From positions 1 to 28,721 of the forward strand of contig JAGWXJ010000007.1 in the NCBI GenBank assembly GCA_018969935.1: DNA of 28,721 nt, in the 5' to 3' direction. Below, piece after piece: positions 15,918 to 22,588 of the stretch; the stretch's first letter is position 1, and each line of letters starts with the position of its first letter. The translations under genes were made by a program, and so were the position numbers. This DNA comes from Alphaproteobacteria bacterium (GTDB lineage Bacteria; Pseudomonadota; Alphaproteobacteria; Micavibrionales; UBA1664). The notes under the pieces were generated by a model. The model was not told where the DNA came from. It did not search any database and saw only the letters and a list, made by a program, of their open reading frames with translations.

Positions 15918-16637
15918 ATGGCACGCAGGCCCCTCACCCAGCAGGAAAAAGACGCACGCAAGGTTGCGAAGGCAAATGCACGCCAGAAAATCAAAGACCG
16001 CGAATGGCTGATTGAGGCATTCGCAAACGCAACCATCTTCAATGCCAACATCGATTTTCAGACAAAATGGTTTGGCCGCGACCAGTTGGTCGCAAACGTA
16101 CAAACCGCAAATGACCTTGCAAACGCCATGCGCGCAGGCCAGCTACCTATTATCTGGGTGCTGCATTTACCTGATGACGATGGCCCGATGCGCCGCACGG
16201 TAGCCAACGCCCCGCGTGAAACTGTTGTCGCTGGCATCACCATGGTGGACGGCGATATCGTCCTCATCAAAAATGCAGGCAACTACGCCGACTTGTTCGA
16301 AGACCAGAAGGCACAGCAATTCAAAGGCGTTGTCCTCACCGGCGGGCAGGCAAGAGCATGCCTCAATCAGGTCATCATGAATTCACTGGGCGGTAAAAAA
16401 TCCGGCTTGCGCGCAATCGTGGCACTGGATGCCACCGACCTTACATCCACCCTTACGGATGCCCGTGCAGCAGGCACCCCTGAAGCTTTGCAACAGGCCT
16501 TCCAAAAAATGCATGACGATATCCCTGACAATTGGAGCCAGCACCACATCTTCATGTCGGCCGAGGAAATAACGCAATGTCTGGCCGAAGGCTTGCGCCG
16601 CAGGGCCGCCCGCTTGGCTGGCCCCCAACAACCTTAG
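15918..16637 (+). CDS. Hypothetical protein, 239 aa
   Basis: Not recognised. The N-terminal 35 residues are strongly basic and helical (MARRPLTQQEKDARKVAKA...). A likely alpha/beta domain follows, with LPIIWVLHLPDDDGPMRRTV near residue 75, TMVDGDIVLIKNAGNYADLF near residue 110 and LRAIVALDATDLTSTL near residue 161. The C-terminus is helical and Arg-rich. No signal peptide or membrane segment is seen. There is no strong Shine-Dalgarno and the start is the first usable ATG. Nothing nearby indicates its role. Confidence 0.7.
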   Translation: MARRPLTQQEKDARKVAKANARQKIKDREWLIEAFANATIFNANIDFQTKWFGRDQLVANVQTANDLANAMRAGQLPIIWVLHLPDDDGPMRRTVANAPRETVVAGITMVDGDIVLIKNAGNYADLFEDQKAQQFKGVVLTGGQARACLNQVIMNSLGGKKSGLRAIVALDATDLTSTLTDARAAGTPEALQQAFQKMHDDIPDNWSQHHIFMSAEEITQCLAEGLRRRAARLAGPQQP

Positions 16638-16644
16638 AATTTAT

Positions 16645-16674
16645 TTGACAAAAAGTCGCACTGTACTGCTTAAT
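16645..16674 (+). promoter_or_regulatory. Promoter of the leader/GNAT transcript
   Basis: A perfect TTGACA (16645-16650) and CTTAAT (16669-16674) are separated by 18 bases. Transcription would begin near 16681, the A of the leader ATG, implying a leaderless or nearly leaderless leader-peptide mRNA. Confidence 0.55.
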
Positions 16675-16680
16675 GAACAC

Positions 16681-16749
16681 ATGACGTTCGCGCCAACCCT
16701 CTACTCTATCTCCGAAGCACAAAAAGCTTCGCGACGACGTACGCGCTGA
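16681..16749 (+). CDS. Arginine-rich leader peptide, 22 aa
   Basis: A short ORF begins MTFAPTLYSI and ends SRRRTR just before TGA (16747-16749). Four of the last five codons are arginine, including two rare-type CGA codons. The ORF lies at the 5' end of the transcript and its stop codon is inside the first hairpin, as in ribosome-stalling leader peptides. No Shine-Dalgarno is visible, consistent with leaderless initiation. There is no homology evidence beyond a remembered resemblance of this RNA to the alphaproteobacterial speF leader. Confidence 0.55.
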   Translation: MTFAPTLYSISEAQKASRRRTR

Positions 16750-16900
16750 TCACCGTGGAACGGGTGACCTCAGCTTAAATTCGGGACTTGGCCTAAACAA
16801 TCAATCTTCTCCGTAAAGCGCTGAAAATACTTGGCTCTGTGGTGATTCTTACACTCCGCACAGCACGTTTTTTTAACTTTTTTACGATAGAGATAGATTG
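16681..16900 (+). ncRNA. Structured 5' leader, candidate speF-like attenuator
   Basis: GCTGATCACC (16745-16754) pairs with GGTGA plus TCAGC (16763-16774, with a CC bulge), a strong hairpin that contains the leader stop codon. The 5' arm GCGCTGA (16743-16749) is repeated at 16818-16824, and ACTTGGC is repeated at 16786-16792 and 16829-16835, so alternative pairings with TCAGC (16770-16774) are available. A weak stem CTGTG/CACAG (16837-16841, 16859-16863) precedes a T7 run (16868-16874) and a second T-run at 16878-16883, a possible terminator. The conserved-looking block around CGACGACGTACGCGCTGATC recalls the Rfam speF motif found upstream of alphaproteobacterial ornithine decarboxylases; this is memory, not a search. 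Here the gene downstream is a GNAT acetyltransferase. Confidence 0.6.
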
Positions 16901-17593
16901 ATGGACCAACACCACCAAGAAGTGGCGACTGAGCCCAATACAAAACCAAACAGCAAGCGCGATTTCAATCAGCGCTGTAAGCCCATTTCCGTAGTGGTAA
17001 TGGATCATAGAACCGACAGAAAAACATTGGCACAGTTGATGTGGCTTCACCGTAAGGTATACAAGGCTTCGAACGGTAAGTTGAAACTGCGTAAACCGAA
17101 AAGCGTTCTGCAACATCTTCAAGCAGGCCACAAGATTGTTGCTGCAAATTCCGTTGATTCTCAAATAATTGGCTTTGCGCTTCTTGCTTTCCCAGAAAAA
17201 CCGGGGGCTACAAATATCGATGAATATCGCTACGATTGGGTCGGCCCCAAGGAAGATTGCATGGCTATACAGACTGTCTGCGTTGACCCATTCCATCAGG
17301 GTTGCGGCGTTACAAAGTTGCTATTCGAAAAAGCCAACGAAGTGGCAAAAACTCCGGAAATCGGCAGAAAGGCGAGGCGCTTTCTTTTGGCAAAAATAAG
17401 CGAAGATAATTCCGAAAGTAGGGGCGCTTTTGCTTCCAAAGAGTTTATAGAGAGCACCCCAGATTATGTCGGTAACGACACTTACCGTTCTGTATTTGTA
17501 AAACGTGAAGTTTGGTCAACCCCAGTAGAAATCGAGGCTGCTAGAAAAAAGCAGAAAATTGGCTCTGGCAAGCCAGCTTACCCACCTTGCTAG
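16901..17593 (+). CDS. GNAT-family N-acetyltransferase
   Basis: A 230-aa protein with the acetyl-CoA-binding motif A TVCVDPFHQGCGVTKLLFEKA (about residues 125-145; Q-G-x-G-x at 133-137). The preceding strand is IIGFALLAFPEKPG and a Trp-containing insert follows it. The N-terminal 30 residues are polar, and the last 20 are basic. ATG at 16901 follows AGAGA (16889-16893); a TTG just before it is in frame. The gene is visibly more AT-rich than its neighbours, as is the leader, hinting at transfer of the whole unit. In other alphaproteobacteria a GNAT gene often accompanies ornithine decarboxylase, so polyamine or arginine metabolism is a plausible but unproven setting. Confidence 0.8.
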   Translation: MDQHHQEVATEPNTKPNSKRDFNQRCKPISVVVMDHRTDRKTLAQLMWLHRKVYKASNGKLKLRKPKSVLQHLQAGHKIVAANSVDSQIIGFALLAFPEKPGATNIDEYRYDWVGPKEDCMAIQTVCVDPFHQGCGVTKLLFEKANEVAKTPEIGRKARRFLLAKISEDNSESRGAFASKEFIESTPDYVGNDTYRSVFVKREVWSTPVEIEAARKKQKIGSGKPAYPPC

Positions 17594-17600
17594 GCAAGGT
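17584..17600 (+). repeat. 7-bp hairpin with the GNAT stop codon as its loop
   Basis: ACCTTGC (17584-17590) and GCAAGGT (17594-17600) pair perfectly around TAG (17591-17593), the stop codon of the acetyltransferase. No T-run follows, so it is not a standard terminator. It may stabilise the 3' end or separate GNAT from yejF. Confidence 0.45.
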
Positions 17601-17620
17601 AACTGGGATATAGTAGGTGG

Positions 17621-19234
17621 ATGCTTAAAGCCGCCCCTATCCTGACCATCAACAACCTTGACGTCACTTTCCGCACAGGCAAGGACCGCAGCTTTCAGGC
17701 TGTCAAAGGCGCATCCCTCGAATTGCACAAGGGTGAAACACTGGCACTGGTGGGGGAATCCGGCTCAGGCAAATCCGTAACCGCCATGTCGGTCATGCAA
17801 CTGCTGCCCAAAAACGCCACGCAGTACGGCCAGCAATCCGCAATTACATTTGAAGGCCAGAACCTGCTGGGCGCAGGCGATGTTGTCATGCAGACAGTCC
17901 GCGGCCGCCGCATCGGCATGATTTTTCAGGAGCCGATGACGGCCCTCAACCCGCTCCACACCATCGAAAAACAGATATCTGAAATGCTGCGCCTTCCGGC
18001 CGCACAATCCCGCGCGCGCGTCCTCGAACTACTGGAACTTGTGGGCCTACAAAAGCTCACGACACGCCTCGGCGCCTACCCGCATGAACTCTCGGGCGGC
18101 CAGCGCCAGCGCGTGATGATTGCCATGGCCCTCGCCAACAACCCCGATATTTTGATAGCCGATGAACCGACAACCGCGCTGGATGTCACCGTACAGGCGC
18201 AGATACTGGAACTGATGCAGGAATTGCAGGAAAAACTTGGCATGGCCATCCTGCTCATCACCCATGACCTCACAATCGTGCGCAAAATGTCCACGCATGT
18301 TGCCGTCATGCAAAAAGGCGAGATTGTCGAACAAGGCAAAACGGATGACGTATTCGCATCCCCACAGCATGCCTATACCAAACGCCTGCTCGCAGCCCAA
18401 CCCAAAGGCAGCCCCGCCCCCGTGCCTGAAGGCGCCAAAACAATCATGGAAGCTGCGGACATCAAGGTCCACTTCCCCATCCGCAAAGGCTTCTTTGGCC
18501 GCGTGGCCGACTATGTGCGCGCAGTGGATGGCGTATCGCTGAAAATCCGTGCAGGGGAAACTCTGGGCGTTGTCGGTGAATCAGGCTCGGGCAAATCCAC
18601 ACTGGGCTTTGCGCTCCTGCGCTTGCTTGCATCCCAAGGCACCATCAAGCTTGATGGCAAAAACATCGAAAACCTCTCGGGCCAGCCCTTGCGTGACTTG
18701 CGCGCCGACATGCAAATCGTGTTTCAGGATCCTTTTAGCTCCCTCTCCCCGCGCATGTCCGCCGCCGAAATTATTGGCGAGGGCTTAAAAATCCACCGCC
18801 CCAACATCAGCGATGCCGAACGCGAAAACATCGTCATCACCGCCATGAAGGACGTACAACTGGACCCCGAAACGCGCCACCGCTACCCGCATGAATTTTC
18901 GGGCGGTCAGCGCCAGCGCATCGCAATCGCCCGTGCGCTAGTGCTTGAACCTAAATTCCTCGTCCTCGATGAACCCACATCCGCACTCGATATGTCCGTA
19001 CAGGCCGAGGTGGTGGAACTCCTACGCGAACTGCAAAAACGCCGCAACCTTGCCTACATGTTCATCTCGCATGATTTGCGGGTGGTAAAGGCACTGGCCC
19101 ACCACGTCATCGTCCTCAAGGACGGCAAGGTGGTGGAGGAAGGCGAAGCCGCAAAGCTGTTCGCAGCGCCTGAAACGGCATATACCAAAGCCCTCATGGC
19201 CGCCGCCTTCGAAATCACGGCCAAAGCCGCCTAA
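17621..19234 (+). CDS. yejF: Peptide ABC importer ATPase, fused dual-domain (YejF-like)
   Basis: A 537-aa protein with two complete ABC ATPase domains, the architecture of YejF, which powers YejBE. Domain 1 has Walker A GESGSGKS (45-52), LSGGQRQR (157-164) and the Walker B ILIADEPTTALD. Domain 2 has Walker A GESGSGKS (319-326), FSGGQRQR and FLVLDEPTSALD. The oligopeptide/dipeptide C-terminal segment after domain 1 (PQHAYTKRLLAAQPKG) is present. AGG lies only three bases before the ATG, but no better start is available. It is separated from yejE by about 3.8 kb carrying six other coding regions and an intrinsic terminator. Confidence 0.95.
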   Translation: MLKAAPILTINNLDVTFRTGKDRSFQAVKGASLELHKGETLALVGESGSGKSVTAMSVMQLLPKNATQYGQQSAITFEGQNLLGAGDVVMQTVRGRRIGMIFQEPMTALNPLHTIEKQISEMLRLPAAQSRARVLELLELVGLQKLTTRLGAYPHELSGGQRQRVMIAMALANNPDILIADEPTTALDVTVQAQILELMQELQEKLGMAILLITHDLTIVRKMSTHVAVMQKGEIVEQGKTDDVFASPQHAYTKRLLAAQPKGSPAPVPEGAKTIMEAADIKVHFPIRKGFFGRVADYVRAVDGVSLKIRAGETLGVVGESGSGKSTLGFALLRLLASQGTIKLDGKNIENLSGQPLRDLRADMQIVFQDPFSSLSPRMSAAEIIGEGLKIHRPNISDAERENIVITAMKDVQLDPETRHRYPHEFSGGQRQRIAIARALVLEPKFLVLDEPTSALDMSVQAEVVELLRELQKRRNLAYMFISHDLRVVKALAHHVIVLKDGKVVEEGEAAKLFAAPETAYTKALMAAAFEITAKAA

Positions 19235-19236
19235 AA

Positions 19237-19265
19237 TTGACTATTTTTCAGAATGTCTATATTCC
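19237..19265 (+). promoter_or_regulatory. Candidate promoter after yejF
   Basis: TTGACT (19237-19242) and TATTCC (19260-19265), 17 bases apart, form a moderate promoter candidate just after the yejF stop. The -10 overlaps the 5' arm of the hairpin at 19259, so a transcript from here would lack that arm. Confidence 0.3.
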
Positions 19266-19287
19266 TCCCACAAAACTGGAGGAATAT
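19259..19287 (+). promoter_or_regulatory. Hairpin sequestering the Shine-Dalgarno of the gene at 19289
   Basis: ATATTCCTCC (19259-19268) and GGAGGAATAT (19278-19287) are a perfect 10-bp inverted repeat with a 9-base loop CACAAAACT. The 3' arm contains the full ribosome binding site GGAGGAA (19278-19284). In a transcript reading through from yejF this would occlude translation, in the manner of an RNA thermometer or a silencing hairpin. Confidence 0.6.
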
Positions 19288-19288
19288 C

Positions 19289-19792
19289 ATGAGCAAAATT
19301 GGTTACGCTGCAGGGCTTTTCCTGCCTTCTTATCTCACACGCGGCTTCCGCAAAAAGGCGGCAAAACCCCGCATCAACTCCGTTGCTGAATTTCAGACCC
19401 TTGAATCCCTGCGCCCCGTGGAAGCTTTTTACGGCGAGCCTGTTTTCAACGGCAACCTCAACATCGTTGTAGCCCCCGTTGTTGGCGGAAAACCTAACGA
19501 ACAGAAAACCGAAGCCGAAATTGCCGGTGTTTACGTGCGCTACGCCAAAGTGATGGGCGATGTGCTGGATGACCTGCAAAAAGGCCATACCATCCCCTTC
19601 GTACCCACCCTGCAAATGGACCTGACGGTTTATCGCGCCCTGCACACCACGCTGTGCCGCATTCAGGCCGTAAAACAGCTGCATAACATCCCGCTGGATA
19701 CACCTGTCATCAGCCAGCAGGACGTTGATGCAGCCAAAGCCCAAATAGAGGCAAAACGTATTTGGCAGCAACCGGCAGCCCCCGCCGCCTGA
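19289..19792 (+). CDS. Hypothetical protein, 167 aa
   Basis: Not recognised. The start at 19289 is fixed by GGAGGAA (19278-19284); an upstream in-frame ATG at 19253 would place the hairpin inside the gene and has no ribosome site. The N-terminus SKIGYAAGLFLPSYLTRGFRKKAA has a short hydrophobic patch followed by basic residues but is not a convincing signal peptide. The rest looks soluble: a strand pair FNGNLNIVVAPVVGGKPNEQ near residue 55, then long helices with VYVRYAKVMGDVLDDLQ, and an Ala/Pro-rich end. Confidence 0.7.
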   Translation: MSKIGYAAGLFLPSYLTRGFRKKAAKPRINSVAEFQTLESLRPVEAFYGEPVFNGNLNIVVAPVVGGKPNEQKTEAEIAGVYVRYAKVMGDVLDDLQKGHTIPFVPTLQMDLTVYRALHTTLCRIQAVKQLHNIPLDTPVISQQDVDAAKAQIEAKRIWQQPAAPAA

Positions 19793-19798
19793 TTTTGC

Positions 19799-19827
19799 TT
19801 GCCATCAGCCTGAAAAGGCTGCATAAA
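19799..19827 (+). promoter_or_regulatory. Candidate rpsU promoter
   Basis: TTGCCA (19799-19804) and CATAAA (19822-19827) are spaced by 17 bases. The spacer contains an inverted repeat CAGCC/GGCTG (19806-19810, 19817-19821), which could also be the end of the preceding transcript or a regulator site. Confidence 0.35.
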
Positions 19828-19870
19828 GCGCCATTCACGAATTCTAGCACCTTCGGAAGGAGGGATTTGT

Positions 19871-20068
19871 TTGGTTCAAGTTTCAGTCCGCGATAACAAC
19901 GTCGAGCAGGCGTTGCGCGCTCTTAAAAAGAAACTCCAGCGCGAAGGCGTCTTCCGCGAGATGAAAATTCGTAAACACTACGAAAAGCCGTCCGAGAAGA
20001 AAAAGCGCGAGGCCTCCGAGGCCGTCCGCCGCTGGCGCAAGATGGAACGCAAAAAGCGTGACAGATAA
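19871..20068 (+). CDS. rpsU: 30S ribosomal protein S21
   Basis: A 65-aa basic protein with the S21 pattern VQVSVRDNNVEQALRALKKK, REGVFREMKIRKHYEKPSEKK and an Arg/Lys-rich C-terminal helix. S21 binds the small subunit near the anti-Shine-Dalgarno and aids initiation. The start codon is TTG at 19871; the strong AAGGAGGG at 19857-19864, six bases upstream, supports it and no ATG is available. It is a single-gene transcript closed by a strong terminator. Confidence 0.95.
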   Translation: MVQVSVRDNNVEQALRALKKKLQREGVFREMKIRKHYEKPSEKKKREASEAVRRWRKMERKKRDR

Positions 20069-20090
20069 TTGAAGTTTAAGACAGACAACT

Positions 20091-20118
20091 AAAACCGCCC
20101 TTCAGGGCGGTTTTTTTT
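20091..20118 (+). terminator. Intrinsic terminator of rpsU
   Basis: AAAACCGCCC (20091-20100), loop TTCA, GGGCGG (20105-20110) and eight Ts (20111-20118) make a textbook terminator. The A-rich 5' flank could also stop transcription arriving from the toxin gene on the minus strand. Confidence 0.95.
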
Positions 20119-20121
20119 GTA

Positions 20122-20538
20122 CTAACCCTTCACCCACGGGTTGATGGTCTGAAGGTGGGGCACGTTCACAACCTCGCGCGTCACAAGCGTAAGGCCCTGC
20201 TTTAGCGCAAAGGCAACCTGCAAACCCGTAATGGCAGGCACATCCTTGGCGACCTTGCCCGCAACCGAACCCCAGAAAGCGGCAACCTCGGGCGTCAGCG
20301 TCAGTATCTTGCCGCGAAACCAGCTTTGCATGTCGGTGAGGATCCAGCGCATGAGGGCCGTGCGGCGGTCAGGGTCGCTGACCTGTTCAAGCGCGGCCAT
20401 AAGCTCGCCAATCGTGAGTGCGGACACATAAAACTTTTCCTGGTCCACGCTCTCCATCCACTCCATCACGGCCATGGCAGGGCGCGCGCGCAGCGTTTCA
20501 AGCAATACGGATGTATCAAGCAGATAACCGTTGCTCAT
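20122..20538 (-). CDS. VapC-type PIN-domain toxin, catalytic residues partly lost
   Basis: A 138-aa PIN-domain protein, normally a Mg-dependent endoribonuclease. The N-terminal YLLDTSVLLE (Asp8) and ALTIGELMAALE (Glu45) are intact and GLTLVTR near residue 115 is conserved. The third acidic residue, expected in a D-x-x-I-A-A-x-A motif, aligns with Thr104, and the fourth, expected after VTRN, aligns with Asn125. Two of four metal ligands may be missing. The start overlaps the antitoxin gene by four bases, and the pair forms a classical type II module. Confidence 0.9.
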   Translation of the reverse strand: MSNGYLLDTSVLLETLRARPAMAVMEWMESVDQEKFYVSALTIGELMAALEQVSDPDRRTALMRWILTDMQSWFRGKILTLTPEVAAFWGSVAGKVAKDVPAITGLQVAFALKQGLTLVTREVVNVPHLQTINPWVKG

Positions 20539-20780
20539 AGGTCAAACTCCCGCGACGTACCGCTGCGTTCAACCTCAAGGTCCATATTGGCAAGTGGCGA
20601 TGATTTCATGAGCATCAGCAGCGACGGGCGCTGTTGCTGCAATGCCTCGTAATCCTTGATGGTCATGACGACCACCTCGGGCTTGCCACGCACGGTCACG
20701 ACGTGCGGCCCTTTGGATTTAACAAGTCGTACGAATTCCGAGAATTTCGCTTTCGCGTCCTGCAAACTCCAGCTTTCCAT
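20535..20780 (-). CDS. Phd/YefM-family antitoxin
   Basis: An 81-aa antitoxin. ESWSLQDAKAKFSEFVRLVKSKGPHVVTVRGKPEVVVMTIKDYEAL is the typical Phd/YefM DNA-binding fold in residues 2-48, followed by a flexible toxin-binding tail. A GGGGGTG element precedes the ATG on the minus strand. It is translated ahead of and overlapping the VapC-type toxin, and is expected to neutralise it and repress the shared promoter. Confidence 0.92.
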   Translation of the reverse strand: MESWSLQDAKAKFSEFVRLVKSKGPHVVTVRGKPEVVVMTIKDYEALQQQRPSLLMLMKSSPLANMDLEVERSGTSREFDL

Positions 20781-20799
20781 GGCACCCCCGCTGACCAGT

Positions 20800-20840
20800 T
20801 AAGTAGTCAGTACTTATACAGGCGCACACATGGCCGTCAA
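20800..20840 (-). promoter_or_regulatory. Promoter and operator of the toxin-antitoxin pair
   Basis: On the minus strand TTGACG (20840-20835), 16 bases, then TATAAG (20818-20813) form a good promoter with a start near 20806. The palindrome TAAGTA-GTCAG-TACTTA (20800-20816) overlaps the -10 and the start, the expected place for autorepression by the antitoxin. The -35 lies inside the end of pepP. Confidence 0.6.
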
Positions 20841-22556
20841 CCACCGCACGATATTCGGCGGTAAAAGCGGCTGCAGGGTTGCCAGTACGCGGGCATGGTA
20901 GGCGTTCAGCCAGTCTTTTTCATCATCGCGCATCAAGCTCAGGTCCAAAGCGCGCTTATCAAAAGGCGCCAGCGTCACGGCATCGAGGCGCAAATACCCT
21001 TGGGTATGAGGCACAACCAGATACAGGTTTTCAAGCCGTATCCCGAACTTGCTTTCAAGGTACACACCCGGCTCGACCGACATCAGGATACCAACCTTCA
21101 AAGGCTCCGCCGCGCGCAAGACTTTGGGCGAGAAGTTGCAAGGCCCCTCATGCACATTCAGGCAATACCCAACGCCGTGCCCCGTGCCGTGGCCGTAATC
21201 ATATCCGCCTTCCCACAACGGCGCGCGCGCAAGCGCATCCAGCTGCCCGCCCGATGTACCTTCGGGGAATACGGCGCGCGCAAGCGCGATATGCCCGCGC
21301 ATCACAGCCGTAAACGCGCGTTTCATGTCAGGTGAAGGTACGCCTATGGCCAGCGTGCGCGTTACATCCGTCGTGCCGTCAAGGTATTGCCCGCCTGAAT
21401 CAATCAGCAGCAACCCGTCACCTTCCACGGTCTTTATTTTTTCATCGGGGATCTGCCCGTGGATGAACGCCCCGTTTTCATTAAAGCCCACAATAGGCGG
21501 GAAACTGTGCGTAAAACAGGTGGGATCCTCGGCCCTGATATCCAGCACAAGCTTTTCTATCTCGCGCTCCGTCAAACCTTTGCGCGTATCAATCGCGTGC
21601 AGCAATTTCACAAGCGCAACACCGTCACGCACATGGCTCTCGCGTATGCCTGCCTGTTCCACATCGTTTTTGCAGGCCTTGGGCCATGTTACAGGGTCCA
21701 TCGCGTGGCGCACGTTTGCGCCCTGCGCTTCAAGCGTATTCCTGAACCATGCGGGTGAATTGTAATCGTCAATCTGCCAGTTCTTGCAATTGGCGCTTAT
21801 GGCCTTCAAACCCGCTTCAACCTCGGCAAGGCCGCGCACACTCACACGGTTTCCAAACGCAGCAAGGATGGCGGGCGCACCGCAATCAACATCCGTATAA
21901 AGCGTCACATGCCCGGCTTTCACATCCACCAGTGCATACCCGTGTACAACAGGCGCCACCGGCAATTCAGGCACACGCAAATTCAAAAGCCACGAAACAC
22001 TATCAGGCCGTGTGATTGCAATCGCATCATCGCTAACACCCGCGCATAACGCGTCAATTTTTTCACCAACGCCACGCCCCGCGTATTTGATTTCATGAGC
22101 AATCGCCTTCGTTTGGGGCAACCCCTTGTCACCCCATGCAACATCAACGGGGTTTTGTGTGCAGGCTTTTAGCTTGAGGCCGGCGCGGGCAAACGCATCA
22201 AGCTCGGCCTTGGTGTGCAAAAAAGGGTCATACCCCAGCGTGGCCCCTGCCCCGAGCCATGCATCAGGCTTTTGTTTTTCCTCATCCACAATCTCGTACA
22301 GCGCGGCATCAATCTGGGTCCGTGCAGAAAGCGCATAACGGCTATCCACAAACACGGCAGCCCTGTCGGCACAAACAATCGCCGAACCGGCAGATCCACA
22401 AAAACCCGTCAACCACTTCAGGCGTTCCGATCCGTCGGCGGCGCGGTTACGGCTCTGGAAGGCATCGGCATAAGGCACGATAAAAGCCTCAAGCCCCTGC
22501 AATTTCATCGAGGCCCTGACTGCTTTTAACCGTTGCTCTGGTGTTTTATTCGTCAT
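20814..22556 (-). CDS. pepP: Xaa-Pro aminopeptidase (M24B), long three-domain form
   Basis: A 580-aa cytoplasmic metallopeptidase that releases N-terminal residues preceding proline. The two N-terminal creatinase-like domains (residues 1-300) contain DAFQSRN and the WLTGFCGSAG segment. The catalytic domain has all dinuclear metal ligands: Asp in LLIDSGGQY, Asp in TTDVTRT, His in GHGTGHGVG, Glu in SVEPGVY and Glu in IRLENLY. The length matches the eukaryote-like long form common in alphaproteobacteria rather than the 440-aa E. coli PepP. It diverges from mipZ with 32 bases between the starts, and its end carries the -10 and -35 of the toxin-antitoxin promoter. Confidence 0.93.
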   Translation of the reverse strand: MTNKTPEQRLKAVRASMKLQGLEAFIVPYADAFQSRNRAADGSERLKWLTGFCGSAGSAIVCADRAAVFVDSRYALSARTQIDAALYEIVDEEKQKPDAWLGAGATLGYDPFLHTKAELDAFARAGLKLKACTQNPVDVAWGDKGLPQTKAIAHEIKYAGRGVGEKIDALCAGVSDDAIAITRPDSVSWLLNLRVPELPVAPVVHGYALVDVKAGHVTLYTDVDCGAPAILAAFGNRVSVRGLAEVEAGLKAISANCKNWQIDDYNSPAWFRNTLEAQGANVRHAMDPVTWPKACKNDVEQAGIRESHVRDGVALVKLLHAIDTRKGLTEREIEKLVLDIRAEDPTCFTHSFPPIVGFNENGAFIHGQIPDEKIKTVEGDGLLLIDSGGQYLDGTTDVTRTLAIGVPSPDMKRAFTAVMRGHIALARAVFPEGTSGGQLDALARAPLWEGGYDYGHGTGHGVGYCLNVHEGPCNFSPKVLRAAEPLKVGILMSVEPGVYLESKFGIRLENLYLVVPHTQGYLRLDAVTLAPFDKRALDLSLMRDDEKDWLNAYHARVLATLQPLLPPNIVRWLTAMCAPV

Positions 22557-22588
22557 TTTGCGAATATCTCTTAGGGAATCACGAATCC

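Noticed and set aside
22520..22535. Single TTAACC half-site near the pepP/mipZ divergent starts, as a CtrA site
   Set aside because: Only one half-site and it lies inside the pepP coding region; not enough to propose CtrA control of mipZ.
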